Source of the DNA: Epilithonimonas hungarica
GTDB taxonomy: Bacteria > Bacteroidota > Bacteroidia > Flavobacteriales > Weeksellaceae
Assembly: GCF_900102265.1 (NCBI RefSeq)
Contig: NZ_FNBH01000001.1
Span: 1,054,001-1,118,000, forward strand
DNA length: 64,000 nt
Reading direction: 5' to 3'
A model generated the notes under the pieces. It was not told where the DNA came from and did not search any database. It worked only from the letters and a program-made list of their open reading frames with translations. Positions 53,301 through 61,921 of this stretch are shown here, piece after piece (within the stretch, counting starts at the first letter, position 1; every line of letters begins with the position of its first letter). A program made the translations under genes and the position numbers.

Positions 53301-55476
53301 GCGCAATAGTAACAGTTACCGTAGCCTGGCTGCATACTCCTGCAGGGGCATTGCATACCTTATAAACAAATGTATCTGTTCCTGCAAAATCACCATTTGG
53401 CAAGTAGGTCACATTACCATTTGTACCAATCTGCACAGTACCGTTCACTGGTTGCGTAACAATGGTTAATGTAGTAGGATCAGGACTGCAAAGGTCATTG
53501 GTTAAAACATTGATCGCTAATGGTGTAGCAGACGGTCCCGTAGCAGCATCTGCTACTGCTTGGATTGCTGCCGTGCTTACCGTGAAGGTAGAAGAGGCTG
53601 TTGTGCTACATCCACTTGCGGTGGCGGTAATTGTTGAAGTTCCGCTCCAGTTGGCGGCATAGGTTACCTCACCCGTTGTAGGGTTGATTGTTGGCTGCGT
53701 TCCTGTTCCTGTATTGGCAATGCTGTATGTAATACTGTCTGCGTTGGAAGATGTAGCGGTATAAGTTACCGTACCTGCCCCTGTACATCTTTGAGTTGAT
53801 AAAGCGCTATTAAATACAGGAGTAGCAGGCGTTGCGGCTACAGTTACTGTAAACGTTGTCGTTTCCGGGGTACCACACCCCCCGGTGGCAGTGGCAGTGA
53901 TTTCTGCCGTGCCAGACCAGCTTGCGTTGTAAGTAACAGCACCTGTTGAGGCGTTAATACTACCTGCGGCAACGGGAGATAAGCTATAAGAAACAGTACC
54001 TCCGCTAGCAGTAGCGGTATATGTCTCCGTACCAGCTCCCTGACATCTGCTAGTGGGCAAGTCCGCATTGAACACCGGAGCACCCGTGGTAACCATAGCA
54101 TTGGCTCCACAAACATTGACAGGTGCTGTACTGTAGTTATAGGGAACTCTTGTTACATTGATAGTATTAGACCCATCACCCATACTACCATAATACTGAT
54201 TTCCTGCGAAACCAAAATTTTGTGTGCAGGCTTTAATAACAATAGTTTGTGCACCTCCAGATTCTAATGCAAGCATCCGGTCTGTAGTAGGACTGCCCGG
54301 ATCAATAGTTGAACTAGTTCCTCCACCAGACCTAAGCTTACTTTGATAGTTATGTCCCCAGTTATACACTTGTTCGGTAGTTGTAAGTACATTGATTGAC
54401 GGGTAACTGTCATGATGTTCAGTAGGTGAGATCCATTTAATGTTATTCATTACCGCTCCCGAAGCCGAATTGTATCTGGGTTGTATCCATGTTGATCTGG
54501 TTGTGGTTGTCCAATCACCTAATTCTCTGGAAGAGTTATTTCCCATAGAATATAGATTGCCATCGGTATATAATACATAATAAGAACCACTATTTGCCAT
54601 ACCAATCATTTTAATGGTACCGGAAGCATTTGGCAAAGTCATTTGCTCTGCTCTGCTCCTGGTTGTAGTAGCTGTACCATCTCCTAAAAAGCTAACTCCC
54701 CATGTCCATAGCGTACCATCAGCACGTAAGGCCATCAAAGAAGACATTGAACCTCTAAAGGCAATCACATTATCCAGTGTAGGGTTGCCTGGAGCTGAGA
54801 TAGTAACACGATTCCAATTATTATTTGCAGTTGTCAGCCCCGCGCCTGCTAAAGCAGCATTTTTTGTCAATACCCAGGTCTCTCCGCTGCAGGTCAATAA
54901 TGCTAAAGCTGATTGTGTACCCATAAGGCTTTTAACCTGCTGTGGCTCTACACCTGGAGGCAGACCATAAGTACTGCCTGATGTGTTCACCCTGCCAAAA
55001 GCAGCATTAGGTTGAAGAGCAGTTGGTATAAAATTGCCAGCAGTCCCCCAGGCATATAAACCTTCCGTTGTTAGTAAAACGGATTGGTTAGAAGGCCCGG
55101 ATGTTCCCCCTAAAGCGACTTTCAGAACAGTACCCTGCAACCCCGGATAATTAGTGCTGTTTATAATAGTGGGACTGAGTAAATTCGCCGAACCATTAGC
55201 AGCCGTGCCGTATCCCCATATCTTAAAAGTACCATCAGACTCTCTGACTGCGTTAGTAACCGAGGCTGATATTATATTATCATACTCAATAGTGGCAGCA
55301 TCATTATTGGAGTTGAACCCGTAATTGCTGTTGCACACGGTGTTGCACTGTGCCCTGGCAAGCTGCATGCCTGCAAAAAGCAGTACCACAAATAATAAAA
55401 ATTGTAATTTGGGAATCCCACCATGTTTACGATGGGATTGCCCAAATACATTGAGTTTAAAAAAATTGTTCATCAT
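50341..55476 (-). CDS. Giant multidomain exported protein (RCC1-like, Ig-like, cadherin-like repeats)
   Basis: 1711 residues. A signal peptide lies within the first 43 residues (LLFVVLLFAGMQLARAQ). About 50-440: RCC1-like repeats (ALRADGTLWTWGVSFLGDG, YTDGNLYSMGNN). About 475-640: two Ig-like repeats of some 80 residues opening SRCQGAG and QRCTGAG. About 650-740 and 1235-1330: Big_17/cadherin-like tandem units (GTDTFVYKVCN, GTDTFNYQVCN). About 745-1230: an IgGFc-binding-like region (YYDHWEDGYEP). About 1345-1410: an SdrD B-like unit (GKIFDDANKNGTNENGESG). The C-terminus repeats the GMMVYDITNKCLKVYT module and ends with a cysteine. No T9SS sorting domain. Likely cell-surface or matrix-binding. 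Confidence 0.85.
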   Translation of the reverse strand: MMNNFFKLNVFGQSHRKHGGIPKLQFLLFVVLLFAGMQLARAQCNTVCNSNYGFNSNNDAATIEYDNIISASVTNAVRESDGTFKIWGYGTAANGSANLLSPTIINSTNYPGLQGTVLKVALGGTSGPSNQSVLLTTEGLYAWGTAGNFIPTALQPNAAFGRVNTSGSTYGLPPGVEPQQVKSLMGTQSALALLTCSGETWVLTKNAALAGAGLTTANNNWNRVTISAPGNPTLDNVIAFRGSMSSLMALRADGTLWTWGVSFLGDGTATTTRSRAEQMTLPNASGTIKMIGMANSGSYYVLYTDGNLYSMGNNSSRELGDWTTTTRSTWIQPRYNSASGAVMNNIKWISPTEHHDSYPSINVLTTTEQVYNWGHNYQSKLRSGGGTSSTIDPGSPTTDRMLALESGGAQTIVIKACTQNFGFAGNQYYGSMGDGSNTINVTRVPYNYSTAPVNVCGANAMVTTGAPVFNADLPTSRCQGAGTETYTATASGGTVSYSLSPVAAGSINASTGAVTYNASWSGTAEITATATGGCGTPETTTFTVTVAATPATPVFNSALSTQRCTGAGTVTYTATSSNADSITYSIANTGTGTQPTINPTTGEVTYAANWSGTSTITATASGCSTTASSTFTVSTAAIQAVADAATGPSATPLAINVLTNDLCSPDPTTLTIVTQPVNGTVQIGTNGNVTYLPNGDFAGTDTFVYKVCNAPAGVCSQATVTVTIAPNLIDVCSTAGLPKTFYLPFPENAELKKALMSAGSDAVSNNTVNARRIIGIRANYSNTLIYYDHWEDGYEPTAGTRTQTTTEIWGDGNTSNGVAPGYPTDIFPEGAIITIDNNNAYRTGDGRTPTETTIQYDGRDKIYSTKLLTLTKVTGSDATFSVQNTKGNVIDTNKFGRLFVVPFGENISSLLNPNIATTVFDYTSLFVRASENGTIVQLDYNGDGVVDVTSPTLAEGMVWFYEGTAGPPPGNKTRDTNKANDIKSGAVITSNKPVGVDLVFGGIDNYGTRNIPLLPGNFYGSTYYSPVYTTLSTAPVYAVFTNSLNEAITVNWKNGLGGNGSIIIPAKGYTSLEMNQATAYKFESVNGKSYTAVTIVDADANGLAYDWAFNMIPGEQLTNFTTTAWAPGMASAGAANPVWITPTKSTTVYVKYTGSVISTAPGLTSPCGLKYDVAYTLSELQAQKVFTSTGNSGMSFFTCDGTPISAVYGQDSSVAAVSGATTLDAGFTLDPQCIDFVIFANDDQSQTYPNIPVTIDILNNDVGRVSPTTVAIVSQPTNGTVVVNPDGTVTYTPNPGFSGTDTFNYQVCNSDRSLCSTAVVTVNVGCLDAEMKHILTGKIFDDANKNGTNENGESGIAHTVNLYLDANGNGVLDTSENTPVESVTTNNTGAYVFDRATPIPTTQASNDFATASYSAGTGWSTNWIEEGETTSATAGNIQIAAGELRITGNTAVAVRRSVNAPITNALLSFDYRTANLDGLPYKTLLVEVAPSATGPWTTLGSLYSTTGYANGKKIYNIPASVVNAGTAIRFRTTGAGNHFFYIDNVAIQSIPTVNYIVQLAEPLPANRYQTLPVLPQKGYAVAFNGYKTSCSNNFGLAIIAAPACYKPGITSGTALDTKVGISALGRAGETDADNWPMARKGGHIALESKTKAFVPNRVAFSGGNPVGIAPANFVEGMMVYDITNKCLKVYTQKEGDSAMAWHCVTTQACPD

Positions 55477-55985
55477 GTATTGTGTTTATTTAGATTTTTA
55501 ATAAGACGTAATGTACCAATGGTCTTGCCGTCTATAGTTAGTAGGAATAGCTTTTTGTTTTTGAGACTCCGCTGGAACTTGTGCGGGAGGTCGTTTTTCA
55601 TAATTCATGTTTTAACAGGCTGTATATATTTTTTTCATTGTTCTGATAATTGATTTTATTTACTTGCAGAATGTTGCGATAAGAGCCTGCAATCCGTTAC
55701 CATTCATCATATTTTGAATATTATCTCACCAGGGTAAGCAGTTTGATCCTTAAAAGATACTTTTATCAGACTGAGTCTGTTAATAATTAACGTAATCACA
55801 GCCGTAATGTCTTCTTTAATTGATTGCGAAGCTTCCGGCTGCTTAACACAAGTGAATATGATTACGTTCAGTTATTCTTCTATTCTCTATTGGTAGATAC
55901 AATAGCATCGTATTGTACACGCCAATACGAGCGTATGGGATACCCTAATAGCCGAGTGTTTTGGTAGCCAATAAGGAAGCTCGTA
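55477..55985. other. Long gap between the giant gene and the HU-like gene
   Basis: No supported gene. Contains the hairpin CGTATTG/CAATACG (55909-55915 and 55923-55929) and mixed-composition sequence. It may hold the giant gene's promoter, but no exact TAnnTTTG on the minus strand was found by eye. Confidence 0.45.
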
Positions 55986-56720
55986 TTATGCTACTGTAAG
56001 TATCTTGTCAAAAGCAGCTGTTCTGGGCTCTTTCAACAAAATACTGTTGGATGTGAATTGTGTCACCACTTCCAACCTGTATGTACCTGCAGAGAGGGTA
56101 GGGACGATGATAATGAGCTCAGAAGGATTGTTGTTTACCACATCGCTTAGTTCTACCTGTATGCGGTCATCGGTATCTGTATTCACGAAATAGATGCCGT
56201 TGGCCTTGTCATCTCCTGCCACCTTGATCTTGCTTCCGCTGATCTTTATAGCATGTCCTGGGGTCAGCAGATCGTTTATAGTTCCTGTCTTCACATCCTT
56301 TACCTGCAATATCGCAGAGGTCGCATCTGCAACACCCAGGATATTGATCTCTATGTTCGGGATCTCTGCTCTCAGCTTTTCCCCCTGGTTGAACTGGAAC
56401 AGTATGCTGTGCTTTTGGCTGTTGAAAGTCTCGGTAGGGCTATCGAATACCCCACGAATCTGTGTTCCGGCTGTGAAGTAACCCGTGTTTATGGAATAGC
56501 CGTCACATAGCTGATAAGCCATCTCTTTCAGAAAGAGTTCTGTAGCATGTTCCATGGCTGCTGCAGTTACATCTGCACCACCACGGTTGACGGCGGTCTC
56601 GCAGATGTCTTTTACAGATAATGAGCGCTCGCTGATGGTGCGGGCAATGAAGTCATTCGGGTTGTCTTTGGTAAGAAGGTTATCATATAGATAAGCTTTG
56701 ATCTTGTGTAAAATTGGCAT
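55986..56720 (-). CDS. HU-like DNA-binding protein with DUF4469 Ig domain
   Basis: 244 residues, no signal peptide. About 1-125: HU-like fold with ISERSLSVKDICETAVNRGGADVTAAAMEHATELFLKEMAYQL and FTAGTQIRGVFDSPTETF. About 130-235: DUF4469 beta-domain (TPGHAIKISGSKIKVAGDD, ELIIIVPTLSAGTYRLEVVTQF). The family is cytoplasmic and usually sits near mobile or surface loci. Downstream of the VGINT-type gene by 32 bases. Confidence 0.85.
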   Translation of the reverse strand: MPILHKIKAYLYDNLLTKDNPNDFIARTISERSLSVKDICETAVNRGGADVTAAAMEHATELFLKEMAYQLCDGYSINTGYFTAGTQIRGVFDSPTETFNSQKHSILFQFNQGEKLRAEIPNIEINILGVADATSAILQVKDVKTGTINDLLTPGHAIKISGSKIKVAGDDKANGIYFVNTDTDDRIQVELSDVVNNNPSELIIIVPTLSAGTYRLEVVTQFTSNSILLKEPRTAAFDKILTVA

Positions 56721-56752
56721 AATGTGTTTTTATTAATTGGTATTTTTTATAC

Positions 56753-58720
56753 TTATTGAGCGATTTTTGTGATGGTAATACCGCCATTCTTTATAATGTT
56801 GTCGGTGGTCGAATTGCAGTTGAGGCGAACCCTAAGCTGGTCTCCTGCATTCAGAAAACCTGTCCAATACACGGTATTACCGTTATCTACTATTGTACCC
56901 GCAAGATTAGAATAGGTATGCCTCATCAACTCGCTCCAGTTTGTTCCACCATCAGTACTTTTTTCGTAAAAGGCGATTGTGGACCATGTGGGAGTTGCAG
57001 TTCCGGTACTTGTATGTGAACTTGAGTTTTGCATTACAACACTATAAAGACCAGTTAGATTGGCAGGAACTGTAAAGATATTGTTGGTCCAGGCATTATA
57101 GGTGTCTATGCTTTCATTGGTAAATTGTCCGGTAACGGGAGGGCTAAATGCATTCATCAGATTTTGGGTTCCTGGCACACTTACATTTACGATGACTTTG
57201 GTGGTTCCTGCATCAGAGGGAAGGGTATTTACATATCCCAGCACCCCATTGGCGTCTGCCACAACAGTTCTGGTAGCTGTGAAGGTCTGATCCTGGTTAG
57301 TAGAGGCCGCACCTCCCGGCATGGTATAGATGGCATTAGCTGTCCCGTTCTGCGGAAGATTTCTCAGTCTTGTGATACCGTTGTTATCAAGTTTTTCCGT
57401 TGGCGTACCTGTTGCTACGCCTATATTTCCTTCCCCTGTGATCCGCATTTTTTCGATGCTGTTAGCTCCTCCTCCTGCGCTCGTTTCAAATTTTATTGGT
57501 GCTGATTGAGTTGTAAATCTCGAGCCTATGGTTAACCCACGGGAATCACTTCCGACAATGATTTGTCCAGCGCTCTCGGCATCCTGATATATACTCATGG
57601 TAGAATTTGCCGCATCTCCATTATTGTCATTTGCTGTCAATACTATATCAGCTCTTTTGATCCCTGCCGTACCAAATTGCCGAATACCCCCTGCACTTGA
57701 AAATGTTGTAGACTGGTTGCTCCCTAAAAAAGTAAGAGCAAAACCACTATTCGTTAATGTACGTGCACTTGTAAGGAAACCGTTGGCATTGTAGATGTTC
57801 ACAGGGTTTACAGGTAAACCTGCCACGGATCCCAATACGCCGTTGGCATCTGCCACTACGGTTCTGGTGGCTGTGAAGGTTTGGTCCTGGCTTGCAGATG
57901 TATTACCGGCACTATCGGTGTTGATAGCATTGGTAGTACCATTTAACGGTAATGTCCTGAGCCTGGTGATACCGCCGTTGTCAAATTTTTCAGTAGGATC
58001 TTCGGTATTGATGCCGATGTTTCCTTCCCCTGTGATACGCATTCTTTCTACCCCGGTAGTATTGCTTCCGGGGCTTGTCGATAGAATGATAGGTGCCGGG
58101 TCGTTGGTATAGTGTGTAGCCAATCCCAGCCCGGAAGAGTTTCCTGATGCTGTTATCTCAGAACTGGCATTATACCATTGCTGTATCCATAGATTAGCAC
58201 TTCCCCCATGGAAGCCCATGGCCGCATCATTTGAGGGATTGGTAGTTTGCTGGTGTATTCTTCCGGCTGTGTCCCAGTAAGTATTTCGTTCTGCACCCAC
58301 AAAATTTAAGGATTTTCCATTCAACGTAAGCGTGCGAGATCCTCCCGGACCGGTAAGCAAGCCATCGGAATTATAAATGCTCGTGTCTGTTCCTGCCCCT
58401 GAACCTGCCCCAATACTTACCCATTTTGTTCCATTGAAGTAGTAGTAGCCTATCGATGTAACATCGACGGTTTGTCCTGCTGGAGCCGTGTCAGCCGCTG
58501 TGACATATACCAGTGCGCCTGTTTGGCCAGAGGTATAGGTCTTGGCCCTCAATTGTGCTCCTTCTATCCTGGGAGCAATGATGCCGTCCATAGTGGAGGT
58601 CTCTGTAGGTTTGCCCACAACGTCCAGAGTAGCGGAAGGTGTATCAGTGTTGATTCCTACTTGAGCGAAAACTGCACCGCATATGATGAGTGCTGTTCCG
58701 GTGTATATTTGTTTGATCAT
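56753..58720 (-). CDS. Exported surface protein, VGINT-type, with internal duplication
   Basis: 655 residues, signal peptide 1-19 (ending AVFAQ). Opens VGINTDTPSATLDVVG, then GIIAPRIEGAQL, GALVYVTAAD and GYYYFNGTKWVSI, the same plan as the protein at 8865. Two repeats of about 195 residues follow, each beginning IYN(S/A)(D/N)G and ending with MRITGEGNIG, then TPTEK(F/L)DN and TRTVVADANGVLG. Fibrous or tail-fibre-like architecture; no catalytic motif. Confidence 0.75.
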   Translation of the reverse strand: MIKQIYTGTALIICGAVFAQVGINTDTPSATLDVVGKPTETSTMDGIIAPRIEGAQLRAKTYTSGQTGALVYVTAADTAPAGQTVDVTSIGYYYFNGTKWVSIGAGSGAGTDTSIYNSDGLLTGPGGSRTLTLNGKSLNFVGAERNTYWDTAGRIHQQTTNPSNDAAMGFHGGSANLWIQQWYNASSEITASGNSSGLGLATHYTNDPAPIILSTSPGSNTTGVERMRITGEGNIGINTEDPTEKFDNGGITRLRTLPLNGTTNAINTDSAGNTSASQDQTFTATRTVVADANGVLGSVAGLPVNPVNIYNANGFLTSARTLTNSGFALTFLGSNQSTTFSSAGGIRQFGTAGIKRADIVLTANDNNGDAANSTMSIYQDAESAGQIIVGSDSRGLTIGSRFTTQSAPIKFETSAGGGANSIEKMRITGEGNIGVATGTPTEKLDNNGITRLRNLPQNGTANAIYTMPGGAASTNQDQTFTATRTVVADANGVLGYVNTLPSDAGTTKVIVNVSVPGTQNLMNAFSPPVTGQFTNESIDTYNAWTNNIFTVPANLTGLYSVVMQNSSSHTSTGTATPTWSTIAFYEKSTDGGTNWSELMRHTYSNLAGTIVDNGNTVYWTGFLNAGDQLRVRLNCNSTTDNIIKNGGITITKIAQ

Positions 58721-58871
58721 TTTATAGCGTTTTATAGTTGAGATATTGTGTTTTTACTCCATTGCGGAGTCCTTTCTGTATTGTATTTCATGCAATGCCT
58801 TGTATTATCGGATATGACGCTGTTCTGGTCATTAGATTCTGAGCAGGGCAGAATATCTTATCAATATATCG

Positions 58872-59456
58872 TTACGCTATTGAAGGTGGGGGGCGTTGGA
58901 AATTGGCTCCTAGAAGTAATGTATTGAGAATATGCCTCTGATAGACCGCTATCAATAGGATTATGAATATTAATATCACATTGATGAATGTGGCATCCAT
59001 TGCAGCTGCAACGTATTTGAAACTGATATTGGAAGTTATGGATACCTGTTTGTTATATGGTCCTCCAGTGTCCCAACTATGTTTGGGTATGTTTGGGGAA
59101 ATGGTCTCGGCAGATGGTAAAGAAGAATGGTGCACAACTGTTATTGACCGTCTTTTAACGACTTTTGGTTTTTCTGCATTCTTTCTTTTAACGGACTTTA
59201 GTTGGCCTTTGCTGACCTCATCATTATGTATGGATTCTTCCACGGATGTAATAGTACCTTCTGCAACAAACAATGTAGTACCTTCTGAGACATAGACTGT
59301 TCCTTGTTTTTCTTGTTTGTTGGTGTCATTGTAACACGCATCTTCCGGTTTGCATATCGCCTTTGACATCACAGAAATCAAAGGAAAGAAGACCAAAAAA
59401 AGAAGGTGCATCCTTCTTGTAAGAAAAGGAAGTACCTTCGAATTTTTTTTGATCAT
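58872..59456 (-). CDS. Exported/membrane protein, VYVSxGTxLF type
   Basis: 194 residues from ATG 59456; an in-frame start at 59582 would add an implausible N-terminus. Signal segment at about 13-30 (MHLLFLVFFPLISVMS), then VYVSEGTTLFVAEG, a lysine-rich middle (KSVKRKNAEKPKVVKRRS), a second hydrophobic segment near the C-terminus (FINVILIFIILLIAVY) and a terminal NFQRPPPSIA. Counterpart of the protein at 8107. Upstream of the VGINT-type gene. Function unknown. Confidence 0.65.
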   Translation of the reverse strand: MIKKNSKVLPFLTRRMHLLFLVFFPLISVMSKAICKPEDACYNDTNKQEKQGTVYVSEGTTLFVAEGTITSVEESIHNDEVSKGQLKSVKRKNAEKPKVVKRRSITVVHHSSLPSAETISPNIPKHSWDTGGPYNKQVSITSNISFKYVAAAMDATFINVILIFIILLIAVYQRHILNTLLLGANFQRPPPSIA

Positions 59457-59863
59457 TTGTGTTTTTATATTATTTATTTTTAATAATAAGAGAATTGATA
59501 TCGGAGCTTTTTCATGGATATCAAGTTTATGAATCGAGTGCAATAATAGAGAGGGTTCGTAGGTCGAAGCAAAACACACCATTCATAATTTGTGAAATTA
59601 TTAATGTAAGTCAATCTTCTTATATTTACTTAAATGTGTATTTTACAATTTAGTAATATTGATAATCAGTGTTTTTTTTATTTCTGTGCGTATTTTCGAG
59701 TGTGTAAAATGCGGAAATTATTCTATGTCTTTTTTTGTTTTTAATATTTCCGAATATTGTACTTTTAAGGTGCTTTAATAAGTTCTTTATATCAACGATG
59801 GTGTTTGTAATTTAAAATAAAAAATATCTCTTATCATTTTAAATTAATTGTTAATAATTATCT
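59457..59863. other. AT-rich divergent intergenic region
   Basis: 407 bases between the leftward surface cluster and the rightward TPR/AraC regulator. Probably carries both promoters; no exact TAnnTTTG box was found in either direction. No gene. Confidence 0.45.
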
Positions 59864-61534
59864 ATGATTCTAAAATTATCCTTTCCAAAGTTTCATTCAA
59901 AAATGGGAAAAATCAGTAGTACAGGCTTTCAACGATTATCATATATATGTATATTTTTACTGTTTTTCTTTTTATCAATAATGATAAACGCAAATACCAT
60001 TTTATGTCCAGGGAATGAGAAGGTCACAAAAATGATGGATAAGGCTATTTCTCTTAATAGTGATGGGAAAAGCAAAGAGGCGATTGACGTGCTTCAAAAG
60101 ATTGTTAACTTTTCAAGATCGATAGGCTGTGAGAAAGGCGAATTAGTAGCCACCAAGAATATGATGCTTGTATTTTCTCAAACATATGATTATAAAAAAG
60201 CTTTGGAAATTTCTGATAGGGTTAGAGATTTGGCTCTCAACCAGAAGAATTATAAGATATTATCTACTTTATATGGAACCAGAGCCACTTTATATGAAAA
60301 CCTTGGGCTAAATGAAGAAAGTCTGAAGGAGTATAAAAAGGCTTTAAAATATGCAATGCTTATTCCTAACGCCGATACAAGGTATTATGAGGTTTCTTTG
60401 ATATATTATAATTTGACCCCGTTTTATCAGGGCCGGGATAATGGTAAAGTTTTATACTATTTAGAAAAAAGTAAGGAGGAAGTTCAGAAGGTCAGCGACA
60501 ATAATGAAGAAGTCTCCTTAAATAAAAAAATAGATATGCTGATCTCTGTAAATATGAATCTGGGCATATACTACAGGGATCAAAAAAATAAGAATAAAGA
60601 TATAAAATTATCCGAGTTTTATTTCATGGAGGCATTAAGACAACTTGACAATTCTAAAGGTGAAATAAACCCTGATACAAAAATAGACTTGTACCAAGCC
60701 CTTCAAGAATTTTATCAAGAAAAAAAAGATTATAAAAAAGCGATAGGGTATGGGGAGGATATGCTTGTAATGGAAAGGTCCAATAGTATGCCCTATAACA
60801 GAAGGGTGGCATATATGGTTTTGGCAAAATCTTATTTGGGCATTGGTGACAGCAGGACCTCAAAAAAATATCTTGACCTTTTCACAAAATTGAATGACAG
60901 TATCCTAACAATAGAAAAAGAAGCCGTTGAAGCGCCTGTGAAAAAAATAATCTCCGAAAACAAGACAGATGGTGAAAAAAGAATTAAAAACATCATTTCT
61001 ATTTCCTCTGGAATTCTTATGTTCTTTATTGTCATTATTATTGGAATGCTATTTTATCGAAAAAGAAGTAATATGATAGTCCACAAAAAATATGAACAGA
61101 TTATTGAACAACTAAAAAAAGGTACAATACAGAATATAAGACAGGTTCCTTCCTCTGTCCAAAATAACATTTCTAGTGACACGGAAAGAAAAATACTATC
61201 GAAGCTTGAAGAATTTGAGGCTTCGGGCAAATTTCTTGAAAAAGATGTTACACTTGGTTTTCTTGCCAATCAGTTCGGTACCAATACGAAATATCTGTCA
61301 GAGGTCATTAATAAGAATAGGTCCCAAAAATTCAGCAACTATATCAATAGCTTACGGATTGACTATATAGTACACAAATTGTATAATGAACCTAAATACA
61401 GAGAGTATAAGATCAGTTATCTGGCAGAAGAAAGTGGATTTGCCTCGCCTCAGGTATTCATTATGGCCTTCAAGAAGGTCTATGATGTGACACCTTTCTA
61501 TTTTATTCAGAATCTTAAAAAAGATCAGATATGA
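59864..61534 (+). CDS. TPR sensor with C-terminal AraC-type HTH
   Basis: 556 residues. N-terminal hydrophobic segment (about 27-45), TPR-like helical repeats (about 55-350), a single TM at about 370-392 (ISISSGILMFFIVIIIGMLFY), and a C-terminal AraC-type HTH (LGFLANQFGTNTKYLSEVINKNR, ISYLAEESGFASPQVFIMAFKKVYDVTPFYF). Membrane-tethered transcription factors of this layout are frequent in flavobacteria. It may control the divergent surface cluster. Confidence 0.88.
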   Translation: MILKLSFPKFHSKMGKISSTGFQRLSYICIFLLFFFLSIMINANTILCPGNEKVTKMMDKAISLNSDGKSKEAIDVLQKIVNFSRSIGCEKGELVATKNMMLVFSQTYDYKKALEISDRVRDLALNQKNYKILSTLYGTRATLYENLGLNEESLKEYKKALKYAMLIPNADTRYYEVSLIYYNLTPFYQGRDNGKVLYYLEKSKEEVQKVSDNNEEVSLNKKIDMLISVNMNLGIYYRDQKNKNKDIKLSEFYFMEALRQLDNSKGEINPDTKIDLYQALQEFYQEKKDYKKAIGYGEDMLVMERSNSMPYNRRVAYMVLAKSYLGIGDSRTSKKYLDLFTKLNDSILTIEKEAVEAPVKKIISENKTDGEKRIKNIISISSGILMFFIVIIIGMLFYRKRSNMIVHKKYEQIIEQLKKGTIQNIRQVPSSVQNNISSDTERKILSKLEEFEASGKFLEKDVTLGFLANQFGTNTKYLSEVINKNRSQKFSNYINSLRIDYIVHKLYNEPKYREYKISYLAEESGFASPQVFIMAFKKVYDVTPFYFIQNLKKDQI

Positions 61535-61537
61535 TTG

Positions 61538-61921
61538 TTATAATACCAGTTCCTCAAACAATCTCTCAAAAGTCTTCTCCAGATCTTGGCTGGATCCGGG
61601 ATGCGGGCGCGAGGTCTGTATGATGCTGCTTTTCACTGCTGTCAACCAACGGAAGCGTTCCGGAATATCAAGCTGTGCGATAGAACCCGCAGACTTTTCG
61701 CCCTTTGCGATCTTTTCAAAGGATTCCAGATGTTTTTGGACTTCATCATATTCCGTTTTGGAATGCATCAACCGGAACTTGTCCTCACAAAGATGGATTT
61801 TAACCTTGATGAATTTTTCTCTCTTGGAGAACATGATCAGACCAACGTTGAAGAACTCCTCACGTTCAGGCTTTGGGACCAGGCGGATCACTGCATACTC
61901 ATATAACTTTTGCTCTTGCAT
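61538..61921 (-). CDS. DUF3037 protein
   Basis: 127 residues beginning EQKLYEYAVIRLVPKPEREEFFNVGLIMFS, the conserved DUF3037 start. Overlaps the HipA-like gene by 23 bases (start at 61921 inside the upstream frame). DUF3037 genes regularly pair with HipA-like kinases; role unknown. Confidence 0.85.
   Translation of the reverse strand: MQEQKLYEYAVIRLVPKPEREEFFNVGLIMFSKREKFIKVKIHLCEDKFRLMHSKTEYDEVQKHLESFEKIAKGEKSAGSIAQLDIPERFRWLTAVKSSIIQTSRPHPGSSQDLEKTFERLFEELVL

Noticed and set aside
50360-55000. Many plus-strand open frames opposite the giant gene
   Set aside because: They are antisense shadows of a repetitive Thr/Gly/Asn-rich gene and have no family pattern.
55423-55985. Small coding frames in the gap before the giant gene
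   Set aside because: Short, no start signals, partly antisense to the giant gene's signal peptide; composition is not protein-like.
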